A stretch of DNA of 64,000 nt from G11 sp947167445 (lineage in GTDB: Bacteria; Bacillota; Clostridia; Lachnospirales; Lachnospiraceae), in NCBI GenBank assembly GCA_947167445.1, contig CAMVID010000013.1:22211-86210 (forward strand), read 5' to 3'. The notes below the pieces were generated by a model. That model had not been told where the DNA came from, made no database searches, and saw only the letters and a program-made list of their open reading frames with translations. The translations under genes were made by a program, and so were the position numbers. Positions 51,090 through 59,336 of the stretch are shown piece by piece (position 1 is the stretch's first letter; every line of letters starts with the position of its first letter).

Positions 51090-52640
51090 CTAGATTCTTA
51101 ACATAATCACGGAGTGTGCGGGAAGTTTCACTTTGAGGAGATCCCCCTCAACTTCGTATCCATCAAAGTCCTTCTCAGTGACCACCTCGGGCTGTCCGAA
51201 TTCATTGTGGTCGCTGACATTTGCAGAGCTAACTATCTTCGCTTCTGAGATGTGCAATTTGGGGCCTGTCCCCATTTTGCACGGTGCAATTTGGGGCCTG
51301 TCCCCAAATTGCACATCGGCGCAAACCTGCACATCAAGATCTACGGCGTCGTCCTTGCTTAGGTTGCTTATGGTAAGGGTCAGGACGCCGTCTTTAATTG
51401 AGGCGGAAGCTGAGACTGCAGGAACTCTTGCGTCATCAGGTCCGATTTCCTTATTATCTATGAAATATGAAGAAACAAGTTCGCCGCCCTTATGTCCCTT
51501 GTACATTTTGAATACGTAGAAGGTAGGTGTTTTTACCATATCTTTACCCTCGGTAAGGATAACAGACTGGAGAACGTTAACCATCTGGGCGATGTTTGCC
51601 ATGCGGACTCTCTTGCAGTGTTTGTTGAAAATGTCGAGAGTTACGCCGGCAATCAGGGCGTCACGCATGGTGTTTTGCTGGAACAAAAATCCGGGATTTG
51701 TGCCCTTCATAACGTCGTACCAGCCGCCCCACTCGTCTACGCAAAGGCCGATTTTGCCCTCGCGGTCGTACTGGTCAAGTACAGCCTCGTTCTTCTCAAT
51801 AATGGTTTCCATGAAACGGGCTTTACTTAAGGACTGATACCACAAGCCCTCGGCATCGTCAACCGCATCTCCCTTGTGCTCCCAGGTGTCCGGAACCACA
51901 TAGTGATGAAGAGTAAGATAATCCATAAAACCATGAGTCCCGGCGGGGGCATCCTCATAGCAGGCCTCAAGAACAGTCTTGGTCCACTTGGTATCTGAGG
52001 TGCCTGGACCCACACAAATCTTCTGGATGGGATTCTTTGAGTCATAGTTTCTAAGGAAGGTCTGGGTATGGCGATAAAGATCCGCATAGTAGGCAGGTCT
52101 CATGTTTCCGCCACAGCCCCAGGATTCATTTCCCACTGCGAAATAGTCAATCTTCCAGGGCTCCTCTCTGCCGTTGGCCTTACGAAGCTCTGTCATGGGG
52201 GATATACCTGTGCCTGTCATATATTCAACCCACTCAGACATTTCCCTGGGGGAACCTGTTCCCAGATTTCCGTTTATATAGGCTTTGCAGCCCAAAAGCT
52301 CACACAAACGAAGGAACTCGTGGGTACCGAAGCTGTTGTCCTCGGTGACTCCACCCCAGTTTGTGTTAACCATCTTTTTTCTTTTTTCTTTGGGACCGAT
52401 GCCGTCCATCCAGTGGTACTCGTCGGCAAAGCAGCCGCCGGGCCAGCGAAGAACCGGCACTTCAATCTCTCTTAACGCTTCCAATACATCATTTCTTATT
52501 CCGTCGGTGTTTGGAATATCGGAGTCCTCACCGACATATAATCCCTCGTAAATACCCCTTCCCAGATGCTCACTGAAATGTCCGTAGAGCTCCGGGTTTA
52601 TAACGCCCTCTCTCTTGTTTGCGTCAATAATAAGTTTCAT
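51090..52640 (-). CDS. Alpha-L-arabinofuranosidase, GH51, with in-frame PAL insertion
   Basis: A 516-residue cytoplasmic enzyme. The barrel has the acid/base glutamate in VGNESWGCGG (E172) and the nucleophile in VDEWGGWYDV (E303). It removes arabinofuranosyl groups from arabino-oligosaccharides or arabinoxylan fragments. Residues about 438-463 of the C-terminal beta-sandwich are encoded by two PAL units and part of a third. The close paralogue at 57819 has DNFTSHKV at that point and is 16 residues shorter. The start overlaps the permease stop by one base (TGATG) with GGAGGAG upstream. Whether the altered sandwich folds is unknown. Confidence 0.92.
   Translation of the reverse strand: MKLIIDANKREGVINPELYGHFSEHLGRGIYEGLYVGEDSDIPNTDGIRNDVLEALREIEVPVLRWPGGCFADEYHWMDGIGPKEKRKKMVNTNWGGVTEDNSFGTHEFLRLCELLGCKAYINGNLGTGSPREMSEWVEYMTGTGISPMTELRKANGREEPWKIDYFAVGNESWGCGGNMRPAYYADLYRHTQTFLRNYDSKNPIQKICVGPGTSDTKWTKTVLEACYEDAPAGTHGFMDYLTLHHYVVPDTWEHKGDAVDDAEGLWYQSLSKARFMETIIEKNEAVLDQYDREGKIGLCVDEWGGWYDVMKGTNPGFLFQQNTMRDALIAGVTLDIFNKHCKRVRMANIAQMVNVLQSVILTEGKDMVKTPTFYVFKMYKGHKGGELVSSYFIDNKEIGPDDARVPAVSASASIKDGVLTLTISNLSKDDAVDLDVQVCADVQFGDRPQIAPCKMGTGPKLHISEAKIVSSANVSDHNEFGQPEVVTEKDFDGYEVEGDLLKVKLPAHSVIMLRI
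51252..51314 (-). repeat. PAL pair inside the GH51 coding sequence
   Basis: Units at 51252-51282 and 51284-51314 (63 bp, 21 codons), followed by a partial unit to 51330. Their orientation matches the gene. They read as an open frame, encoding VQFGDRPQIAP and MGTGPKLHI. Confidence 0.92.
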
Positions 52641-53530
52641 CAGCCTTTAACTCCTCCTAAGGTTATGCCCTTTACAAAGTATTTTTGAACAAAGGGATAA
52701 ATCACGATAATGGGCAATATACCCACCGTGGCCATAGCCATTCTTACCGAAGCAAGAGGAATGGCATTAAGTCCAACATTGGCGTTTTGGACGTTACTGC
52801 TTGACTGGGACAAAAACTGGATGTTCTGCATCATTCTGTTAAGAAGGTTCTGCACAGAGTAAAGCTCGGTTCTTTTGGTGATGTAAATGTAACCGTTCAT
52901 CCAGTCGTTCCAGTAACCCATACCTGCAAAAAGCGCAATTGTAGCCATGATAGGCTTTGAGAGCGGCACAACCACGCTTAAAAATGTTCTGACTTCTCCA
53001 GCTCCATCCATGTACGCGGCATCAAGAATTTCATCGGGAATGCTTGAACAGAAATAGGATTTCATCAGCATTACGTTGAATCCGTTCATAAGAAGTCCCG
53101 GGATCAGCAAAGCCCAGAAGGTATTCTTCAGATTCAGAATCGATGAATATACCATGTACGTAGGAACCAAGCCACCGTTAAAGAGCATGGAGAAGACCAC
53201 AAGGAAAGTTATTACACCTCTTCCCGGCAACTCCTTCTTGGAAATTGCATAAGCCAGGAGAGTAGTTATACACAGTGCACATGCGGTACCCACTGCCGTC
53301 AAAACAATGGAGATGCCGTATGCCCTGATTACCGAGTTTCCGGTTTTGAAAATATACTCGTATGCGTAGAGGGACCATTTTTCAGGAAAATAGGAGTAAC
53401 CGTTGGCAATCAGGACATCGTTGTCGGTAAATGACGACGTCAGCATCAGTATCATTGGTAAAATCGCCAGTAGCGACAATATGACTAAAATCACATGGGA
53501 AACAATTTGAAATAGTTTATCGCTTCTCAT
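52640..53530 (-). CDS. ABC transporter permease (LplC/YtcP type)
   Basis: A 296-residue membrane protein with six helices. The EAA loop is DAAYMDGAGEVRTFLSVVVPLS near residue 180, and the C-terminus YFVKGITLGGVKG is typical of the LplC/YtcP group. AGGAGGAG precedes ATG 53530. It pairs with the LplB-type permease upstream and, with the large binding protein, imports complex oligosaccharides. Confidence 0.9.
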   Translation of the reverse strand: MRSDKLFQIVSHVILVILSLLAILPMILMLTSSFTDNDVLIANGYSYFPEKWSLYAYEYIFKTGNSVIRAYGISIVLTAVGTACALCITTLLAYAISKKELPGRGVITFLVVFSMLFNGGLVPTYMVYSSILNLKNTFWALLIPGLLMNGFNVMLMKSYFCSSIPDEILDAAYMDGAGEVRTFLSVVVPLSKPIMATIALFAGMGYWNDWMNGYIYITKRTELYSVQNLLNRMMQNIQFLSQSSSNVQNANVGLNAIPLASVRMAMATVGILPIIVIYPFVQKYFVKGITLGGVKG

Positions 53531-53539
53531 ATCTCCTCC

Positions 53540-54484
53540 TTAGAACAAAGCACTTTCGGGCTCAATTTTTCTGACCGCCAGGTTGGCCGCAAGTATCAGA
53601 ACAAAGCCAACCAGAGACTGATAGAGACCTGCGGCCGATGCCATTGGCATGTCGCCGAGCTCCAAAAGTCCTCTGTAAACGTAGGTGTCGATGGTGTTTG
53701 TCACCGCAAACAGCGCACCCTGGTTCTGAGGCACCTGGTAGAAAAGCCCGAAGTCGGAATAGAAAATTCTTCCCACCGCCAAAAGGGTCATCATGATAAC
53801 CGTAGGCTTCAAAAGAGGAATTGTGATTTTGGTAATCTGCTTCCATTTACTGCAGCCGTCGATAGCCGCCGACTCGTAAATTCCACGGTCAATGCCGAGG
53901 ATTGTGGAAATGTAAATAATGGAGTTGTAGCCAATAACCTTCCAGGCCATAACAAAAGTAAGGATAAAGGGCCAATACTTCTTCTCCATATAAAAGAAAA
54001 CGGGTTCTTTCCCCAGAGCTTTAAGCACAATGTTGTTGATGAAACCATTGTCGTTAGAGAGATAACCGAATACCAGGTAGCTTACGATTACCATTGAAAT
54101 CATGAACGGTAAAAGGATGAGACACTGGTAAACCTTCTTAAGTTTTGATGTCATCTCCGCCAGCATGATTGCAACAAACACAGCCAGTACAGTGTTGACT
54201 ATGATAAATACAACGTTATAAAGGATTGTGTTTCTTGTAATAATGAACGCATCATTGGTTTTGAAAAGATACTTAAAGTTCTTGAAGCCCACAAACTTGG
54301 AGCCGAAAATACCCTGTTTTGCGTTATATTTCTTGAAGGCCAGAACGAGACCCGGCAGGGGCATATAATTGTTCACGAAAAGATATATAAGCCCCGGAAG
54401 TGCCATTATATATATAGGGAAAAACCGCTTAAGTCTCCTCTTTAAGCTCTTCTTGTTATTTTCTTTGGTTATTGCTTTGTCCAT
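53540..54484 (-). CDS. ABC transporter permease (LplB type)
   Basis: A 314-residue membrane protein. The N-terminus is basic (KKSLKRRLKRFFPIY), followed by YIMALPGLIYLFVNNYMPL, the LplB-type first helix. The EAA motif is YESAAIDGCSKWKQITKITIPLL near residue 208. GGGGAG precedes ATG 54484. The shared CUT1 ATPase is not encoded nearby. Confidence 0.9.
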   Translation of the reverse strand: MDKAITKENNKKSLKRRLKRFFPIYIMALPGLIYLFVNNYMPLPGLVLAFKKYNAKQGIFGSKFVGFKNFKYLFKTNDAFIITRNTILYNVVFIIVNTVLAVFVAIMLAEMTSKLKKVYQCLILLPFMISMVIVSYLVFGYLSNDNGFINNIVLKALGKEPVFFYMEKKYWPFILTFVMAWKVIGYNSIIYISTILGIDRGIYESAAIDGCSKWKQITKITIPLLKPTVIMMTLLAVGRIFYSDFGLFYQVPQNQGALFAVTNTIDTYVYRGLLELGDMPMASAAGLYQSLVGFVLILAANLAVRKIEPESALF

Positions 54485-54561
54485 TTTTTCTCCCCACGTT
54501 ACCCCCGAATGGGAGCCGGGTTACCCCTGCTCCCACCGAGAAGTATCATGATAATACGTGA

Positions 54562-56208
54562 TTAGTTGATTCCTGCTGATTTTGCCCACTCATCAAGAGC
54601 TGCCTGCTTAGCTGCCATGTACTCCTCAAGGCCTGCTGCATAAAGGGCATCGTTTAATTCCTTAATACCTGTCTCAGGATCCACGAAACCGTAGATAACT
54701 TTGCCTGAGTACTCTTCGTATGCGTTCTTAAGAGCTGTGAATTCAGCTGCGTAATCACTGTTGTCCCAGGTGAATCCGAGAGCTTTGGATTTTACAGGGC
54801 AGTTATCATTGAACTTTGCTGTCTGCTCGCCAACGTCTACGGGATCACCTTCCCAAACGTGTGCTGCGTACTGGTTGGGCATCATCCAAAGAACGTTGGG
54901 GAAGTACTCGGAGTTCTGAGAATCAACGCCGGGACCCCAGTTGATTGTTGTGTCGTCGTTAACAACGTACTCAACGCCTTCCTCACCCCAGCAAACAAGG
55001 TTTGCAACTACGGGATCACAGTATAAAGCTTCAAGAACCTGCATTGCTGCAATGGGATCCTCTGTAGCCTGGTTCATGCACCAGGGGAAAGAAGAAACTG
55101 CTGAAGAGCTCATGAAGGGCTCGCCTACATCAAATACTGTCATGGGACGGCCGCACTCGTTAGAGATCTGGTTCTGGTAAGCGGGCTTACCGCAAGCCAT
55201 CATAGCCATGAATGAACCTGTCTTAATTCTTGCAGATGCGCCGGTCTTGTCTGTCATGGCGTCACCTGAAATGTAACCTGCCTGATTCCATCTGTAGAAT
55301 CTGTCGCACCAATCCTTGAATACATCTGACTCGTAAACGTTCTCTACCTTAAGGCTGTTAGCGGAGTCAAGAAGTGTTCCGTAGTAGTCGCCGCCGATGT
55401 TATCAACACAGCTTCCCTGGGTAAGCATGTTGTCCTGTGTTGAGTAAACTGTCTTGTCAGGGAATGCTTCATGAATCTTAGCGAAGATGTCATCGATATC
55501 ATCCCATGTGCACTTTACGTATCCAAGATCATCCTTGGCAAAAGCGTCTACATCTACGCCTGCGCCCTCAAGGTACTCTGTACCGATACATATAGCTGCT
55601 GTCTGGATTGCGTAATCCTTAATAGGTGGAACACCGTAAAGTGTGCCGCCAACACGGCAAGCGTCGAAGTAATCTGCTCTTACAAGATCCTTAAGACCTG
55701 CGCCGTAGTTGTCAAGAAGTCCGTCTTCCTCAAGGTCTGCGCAGTAACCGTTGTTTACGCATGTCATGTAGCCGGGGCCACATGTTGAGAAAAGGTCAAC
55801 CTGCTCTCCTGATGAAAGCATAAGCTTAATGTCATCTGAGTATGCAGCGGAGTCAATGATTAAGAGCTCTACGTCAACACCAAGTGTCTCTCTTGTGTGC
55901 TCTGAAATCTTCTCATTGATTCTTTCGATTCCTGCGGGAGCTCCTGTCCAGTCGAAGAAAGATACTACGATCTTCTCGTACTCGCCTGAAGCTTCTGCTG
56001 CTGCTTTTCTGTCTGCAATAGCCTGCTCTGCGAGGCTCGCATCAGTTGTTTCCTCTGCTGCAGCTGCTGTGTCGTCTGCTGCTGCGGTTTCGGTTGTTTC
56101 AGTCTGCTTGCTGTCTGTGGATGCTGCACCTGTGTTGCTTGATCCGCAACCTACGAACAGGGTAGCAACCATAGCTGCTGTTAAAACTGTAGCTAATAGT
56201 CTTTTCAT
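54562..56208 (-). CDS. Large oligosaccharide-binding lipoprotein (LplA type)
   Basis: A 548-residue lipoprotein: lipobox LFVGCG, a long Ala/Thr/Glu linker to about residue 75, then an extracellular solute-binding domain (KIVVSFFDWTGAPAGIERINEKISEH), larger than ordinary 400-450 residue sugar binders. The C-terminal part with GFTWDNSDYAAEFTALKNAYEEY resembles the DUF3502 region of LplA-like proteins. The likely ligand is an arabino-oligosaccharide because a GH51 follows in the same operon. AAGGAGG precedes ATG 56208. A LacI operator covers the start of its transcript. Confidence 0.88.
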   Translation of the reverse strand: MKRLLATVLTAAMVATLFVGCGSSNTGAASTDSKQTETTETAAADDTAAAAEETTDASLAEQAIADRKAAAEASGEYEKIVVSFFDWTGAPAGIERINEKISEHTRETLGVDVELLIIDSAAYSDDIKLMLSSGEQVDLFSTCGPGYMTCVNNGYCADLEEDGLLDNYGAGLKDLVRADYFDACRVGGTLYGVPPIKDYAIQTAAICIGTEYLEGAGVDVDAFAKDDLGYVKCTWDDIDDIFAKIHEAFPDKTVYSTQDNMLTQGSCVDNIGGDYYGTLLDSANSLKVENVYESDVFKDWCDRFYRWNQAGYISGDAMTDKTGASARIKTGSFMAMMACGKPAYQNQISNECGRPMTVFDVGEPFMSSSAVSSFPWCMNQATEDPIAAMQVLEALYCDPVVANLVCWGEEGVEYVVNDDTTINWGPGVDSQNSEYFPNVLWMMPNQYAAHVWEGDPVDVGEQTAKFNDNCPVKSKALGFTWDNSDYAAEFTALKNAYEEYSGKVIYGFVDPETGIKELNDALYAAGLEEYMAAKQAALDEWAKSAGIN

Positions 56209-56248
56209 TACATCCTCCTTATTAGATGAAAGCGTTCCAGGTAAAATC

Positions 56249-56264
56249 GGTAAAACGTTTTACC
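56249..56264. promoter_or_regulatory. LacI-family operator for the arabinoside operon
   Basis: GGTAAAACGTTTTACC is a perfect palindrome at about +4 to +19 of the lplA-type promoter, placed to block transcription. Confidence 0.8.
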
Positions 56265-56274
56265 TTACGAAATG

Positions 56275-56303
56275 ATTATATTTCAGTGGTTGGTTTTAGT
56301 CAA
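56275..56303 (-). promoter_or_regulatory. Promoter of the lplABC-GH51 operon
   Basis: TTGACT (56303-56298) and TATAAT (56280-56275) are separated by 17 bp on the minus strand, close to consensus. Confidence 0.8.
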
Positions 56304-56380
56304 TATGAGATTATTGCACAAATTTGAAATGCTTGTTTTGGATGTATTTCACAAATCAGTCCTAAAAACGGTCTTTTTTT

Positions 56381-56396
56381 AGAAAAACGTTTGACC
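56381..56396. promoter_or_regulatory. Second LacI-type site, before the regulator gene
   Basis: AGAAAAACGTTTGACC keeps the AAAACGTTT core and the ACC end of the 56249 palindrome. It overlaps the -35 box of the regulator's own promoter, so autorepression is likely. Confidence 0.55.
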
Positions 56397-56419
56397 TTTT
56401 CACACAAGTCGCATAAAAT
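56391..56419 (+). promoter_or_regulatory. Promoter of the LacI regulator gene
   Basis: TTGACC (56391) and TAAAAT (56414) are separated by 17 bp, and the predicted start lies about 55 nt before the ATG at 56480. Confidence 0.65.
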
Positions 56420-56479
56420 GTATTAAAATAGGCTTAGAGGGTGTTTTTTCAAGCAAAATCACTAGATCAAGGAGCTGAA

Positions 56480-57541
56480 ATGGAACAAAGAACCGGAGCA
56501 CCGAGGATAAAAGATATCGCAAATGCGTGTGGTGTATCGATTTCCACGGTTTCTAATGTATTAAACGGGAAAAGTAATAAAGTAAGCGAAGAAATCGCTA
56601 AGAAAATAAGAGATGAAGTGGAAAGAACCGGGTATCGTCCCAGCTCTCTTGCAAGGAATCTCCGGGCCACTTCAACAAAGACCATCGGCGTCATCGCCGA
56701 GGACCTTATAGAGTTCTCCACTCCTGCCATCGTGGAGGGAATAATGAAGAGCTGCGAGGAGAAAGGCTACAATGTAGTTATTGAGAACATGCGGCTTTTT
56801 GGCAGATGGAAAAGAGAATGGCTTCGGGACGAAGCCCTGCTTAACAAGACCTTAAGCGACGTTTTGCCCAAGATGGATTCATTGAATCTTGACGGCCTTA
56901 TTTATGTAGGAAGCCACGAACACACGGTTCACAATCTTGTGTCCGCCAGAGGGCTTCCCATTGTTATGGCCTATGCCGTAGCAGTCGACAGACAGATTCC
57001 AACCTTCCGCCTGGATGATATCACCGGCGGATATGACGTTATAAAGTATCTGGTATCCAAGGGACACAGAAAGATCGGTGTTCTTGCGGGCGAAATCGAC
57101 AACACCCACACCATCAACCGAATCCTTGGTGTCCAGAAGGCCATGTTTGAGGAGAAGATTTTCTTCGATCCCGCCCTTGTAAAATACAATGACTGGACCA
57201 AGGACGGTGGCTACAAGGGAATGAACGCCCTGCTTGACGAGGACATCACCGCAGTATTCTGCATGTCCGACATGATTGCCTCAGGTGCCTATGCGGCCCT
57301 CCTCGAAAAAGGAATCATGCCCGGCAAGGACATCTCCGTCATGGGCTACGATAACCAGGATACCTCAAGGACTCTCACGCCGGAGCTTACCACCATGGCC
57401 CTTCCCCTTCAGGAAATCGGCAGCGGTGCAGCCAAGGCCCTCATCGGGCTTCTTGAGAATCCCGGCTCCAGCCCCGTAGACATCGCCGACATCCGCATCA
57501 AGAGCGCACTCATCGAGCGCGCCTCCGTCCGCACCATCTAG
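56480..57541 (+). CDS. LacI-family transcriptional regulator of the arabinoside operon
   Basis: A 353-residue repressor. The helix-turn-helix RIKDIANACGVSISTVSNVLNGK and the hinge region YRPSSLARNLRATSTKTIGVIAED are followed by a sugar-binding domain with MGYDNQD near residue 290. ATG 56480 has AAGGAG 6 nt upstream; starting at 56441 would add an unrelated N-terminus. It is divergent from the lplA-type gene, and two AACGTT-centred palindromes lie between them. The ligand may be an arabinose derivative. The stop is followed directly by a PAL pair. Confidence 0.9.
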   Translation: MEQRTGAPRIKDIANACGVSISTVSNVLNGKSNKVSEEIAKKIRDEVERTGYRPSSLARNLRATSTKTIGVIAEDLIEFSTPAIVEGIMKSCEEKGYNVVIENMRLFGRWKREWLRDEALLNKTLSDVLPKMDSLNLDGLIYVGSHEHTVHNLVSARGLPIVMAYAVAVDRQIPTFRLDDITGGYDVIKYLVSKGHRKIGVLAGEIDNTHTINRILGVQKAMFEEKIFFDPALVKYNDWTKDGGYKGMNALLDEDITAVFCMSDMIASGAYAALLEKGIMPGKDISVMGYDNQDTSRTLTPELTTMALPLQEIGSGAAKALIGLLENPGSSPVDIADIRIKSALIERASVRTI

Positions 57542-57603
57542 GTGCAGGTTGGGGACAGGCCCAAATTGCACCGTGCAGGTTGGGGACAGGCCCAAAGTTG
57601 CAC
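57542..57603 (+). repeat. PAL cluster abutting the LacI stop
   Basis: Plus units at 57542-57571 and 57573-57603. The first base is the one after the TAG. A type A element starts 9 nt further. Confidence 0.9.
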
Positions 57604-57611
57604 ATAAGTTC

Positions 57612-57750
57612 ATCGGCGGATTAATATTTTGCACGACAGACACGTTTGCACTTAGATCTCGCACGTAGCGGTACATAAGGTGCTAAAATACAGCACCTAA
57701 GTACCGACGGCTCGATAAAGTCTGTCTTAGCAAAATATTAATCCGCCGAT
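57612..57750 (-). ncRNA. Putative structured RNA element, type A copy 3 (diverged stem)
   Basis: 139 bp, inverted relative to copies 1 and 2. The interior is nearly the same, but the outer stem differs in both arms together: GGCGGATTAAT pairs with ATTAATCCGCC, TTTTGC with GCAAAA, and ACAGAC with GTCTGT. It lies between two PAL clusters in the gap between the LacI and GH51 genes. Confidence 0.65.
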
Positions 57751-57780
57751 TATTTTGCGAAAAAATGCCCGAAAAATAAA

Positions 57781-57819
57781 ATGTGCAGGTTGGGGCCTGT
57801 CCCAAACCTGCACATTTTT
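57781..57819. terminator. PAL unit acting as bidirectional terminator
   Basis: One PAL unit (57783-57813) with A-rich sequence on one side and T6 on the other. It follows the GH51 stop on the minus strand by 5 nt and could end transcription from both sides. Confidence 0.65.
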
Positions 57820-59321
57820 TAGAATCTAAGCAGTACTACCGAATGGGCGGGAAGCTTCACGGTTACCGCGTCGCCCTTGACCTCGTAGGAGGTGAAGTCC
57901 TTTTCCGTGACCTTCTCGGCCTGGCCGAAATCATTGAAATCGGCAATGTTTGTTGCGTTTACTATCTTTGCTTCAGATACTTTGTGGGAGGTAAAGTTGT
58001 CTATCTGAATATCCAGTTCTACTGCTTCATCCTTATTTAAGTTACTGATTGTAAGAGTCAGCGCCCCATCCTTTACGGAAGCGGAGGCGGAAACGGCGGG
58101 GACGTGATAGTCCTTGGGGCCGATTTCCGGGTTGCCCTCGAAGTATGAGGAGACAAGTTCGCCGCCCTTATGGCTCTTGTACATTTTGAATACGTAGAAA
58201 GTAGGTGTTTTTACCATCTTGGAGCCCTCAGTCAGCACAACCGCCTGAAGGACATTGACCATCTGGGCGATGTTTGCCATGCGGACTCTCTTGCAGTGCT
58301 TGTTGAAAATATCAAGGCTCACGCCGGCAATCAAAGCATCTCGCATGGTGCTTTGCTGATACAGGAAGCCGGGGTTTGTGCCCTTTTGAACGTCGTACCA
58401 GCCACCCCACTCGTCAACGCAGAGGCCAATCTCGCCTTCGCTGTCGTACTGATCAAGGAGTGCCTCGTTCTTCTCAATGAGATCCTCGATGAAGCGGGCT
58501 TTGTGAAGGGACTGATACCAGAGACTCTCGGCATCATCCACCGCGTCTCCCTTGTGATCCCATCCATCAGGGAACACATAATGGTGAAGGGTGAAGTAAT
58601 CCATGAAACCGTGGGAACCTTTGGGGGCATCCTCGAAGCAAGCCTCAAGGACTTTTTTGGTCCAGAATTCAACCTGATCGGTACCGGGACCCACACAGAT
58701 TTTCTTGATGGGATTCTTGGTATCATAATTTCTTAAGAAGGTTTGAGTATGTCGATACAAATCCGCGTAATAAGCGGGTCTCATGTTACCGCCACACCCC
58801 CAGTTCTCATTTCCCACTGCAAAATAGTCAATCTTCCAGGGCTCTTCCCTTCCGTTTGCCTTTCTCAAATCGGTCATGGGGGACACGCCTGTGCCCGTCA
58901 TATATTCAACCCACTCCGACATTTCCCTGGCAGAACCCGTTCCAAGATTGCCATTGATATAAGCTTTACATCCAAGCAACTCGCAGAGGCGTAAGAACTC
59001 GTGGGTTCCGAAGCTGTTATCCTCGGTTACGCCTCCCCAGTTGGTGTTAACCATTTTCTTTCTCTTTTCTTTGGGGCCGATGCCGTCCATCCAGTGATAC
59101 TCGTCGGCAAAACAGCCGCCGGGCCAGCGAAGAACCGGAACCTCGATCTCCTTTAAAGCTTCAAGCACATCATTTCTGATGCCGTCAGTGTTTGGAATCT
59201 CAGAATCCTCGCCGACATAAATTCCCTCGTATATTCCTCTTCCAAGGTGCTCACTGAAATGTCCGTAGATATCAGGATTAATAAACCCCTCTTTTTTACT
59301 TGCGTCTATGAATAATTTCAT
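57819..59321 (-). CDS. Alpha-L-arabinofuranosidase, GH51 (uninterrupted paralogue)
   Basis: A 500-residue cytoplasmic enzyme very similar throughout to the 51090 gene. The acid/base glutamate is in VGNENWGCGGN, the nucleophile in VDEWGGWYDV. Its C-terminal sandwich has no PAL insertion, so it shows the ancestral form. GGAGGAG precedes ATG 59321. It follows a beta-xylosidase-like gene and a CUT1 importer, suggesting use of arabinoxylan oligosaccharides. The two paralogues appear to be an expansion within one genome, now under different operons. Confidence 0.93.
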   Translation of the reverse strand: MKLFIDASKKEGFINPDIYGHFSEHLGRGIYEGIYVGEDSEIPNTDGIRNDVLEALKEIEVPVLRWPGGCFADEYHWMDGIGPKEKRKKMVNTNWGGVTEDNSFGTHEFLRLCELLGCKAYINGNLGTGSAREMSEWVEYMTGTGVSPMTDLRKANGREEPWKIDYFAVGNENWGCGGNMRPAYYADLYRHTQTFLRNYDTKNPIKKICVGPGTDQVEFWTKKVLEACFEDAPKGSHGFMDYFTLHHYVFPDGWDHKGDAVDDAESLWYQSLHKARFIEDLIEKNEALLDQYDSEGEIGLCVDEWGGWYDVQKGTNPGFLYQQSTMRDALIAGVSLDIFNKHCKRVRMANIAQMVNVLQAVVLTEGSKMVKTPTFYVFKMYKSHKGGELVSSYFEGNPEIGPKDYHVPAVSASASVKDGALTLTISNLNKDEAVELDIQIDNFTSHKVSEAKIVNATNIADFNDFGQAEKVTEKDFTSYEVKGDAVTVKLPAHSVVLLRF

Positions 59322-59336
59322 CAGATTGCTCCTCCA

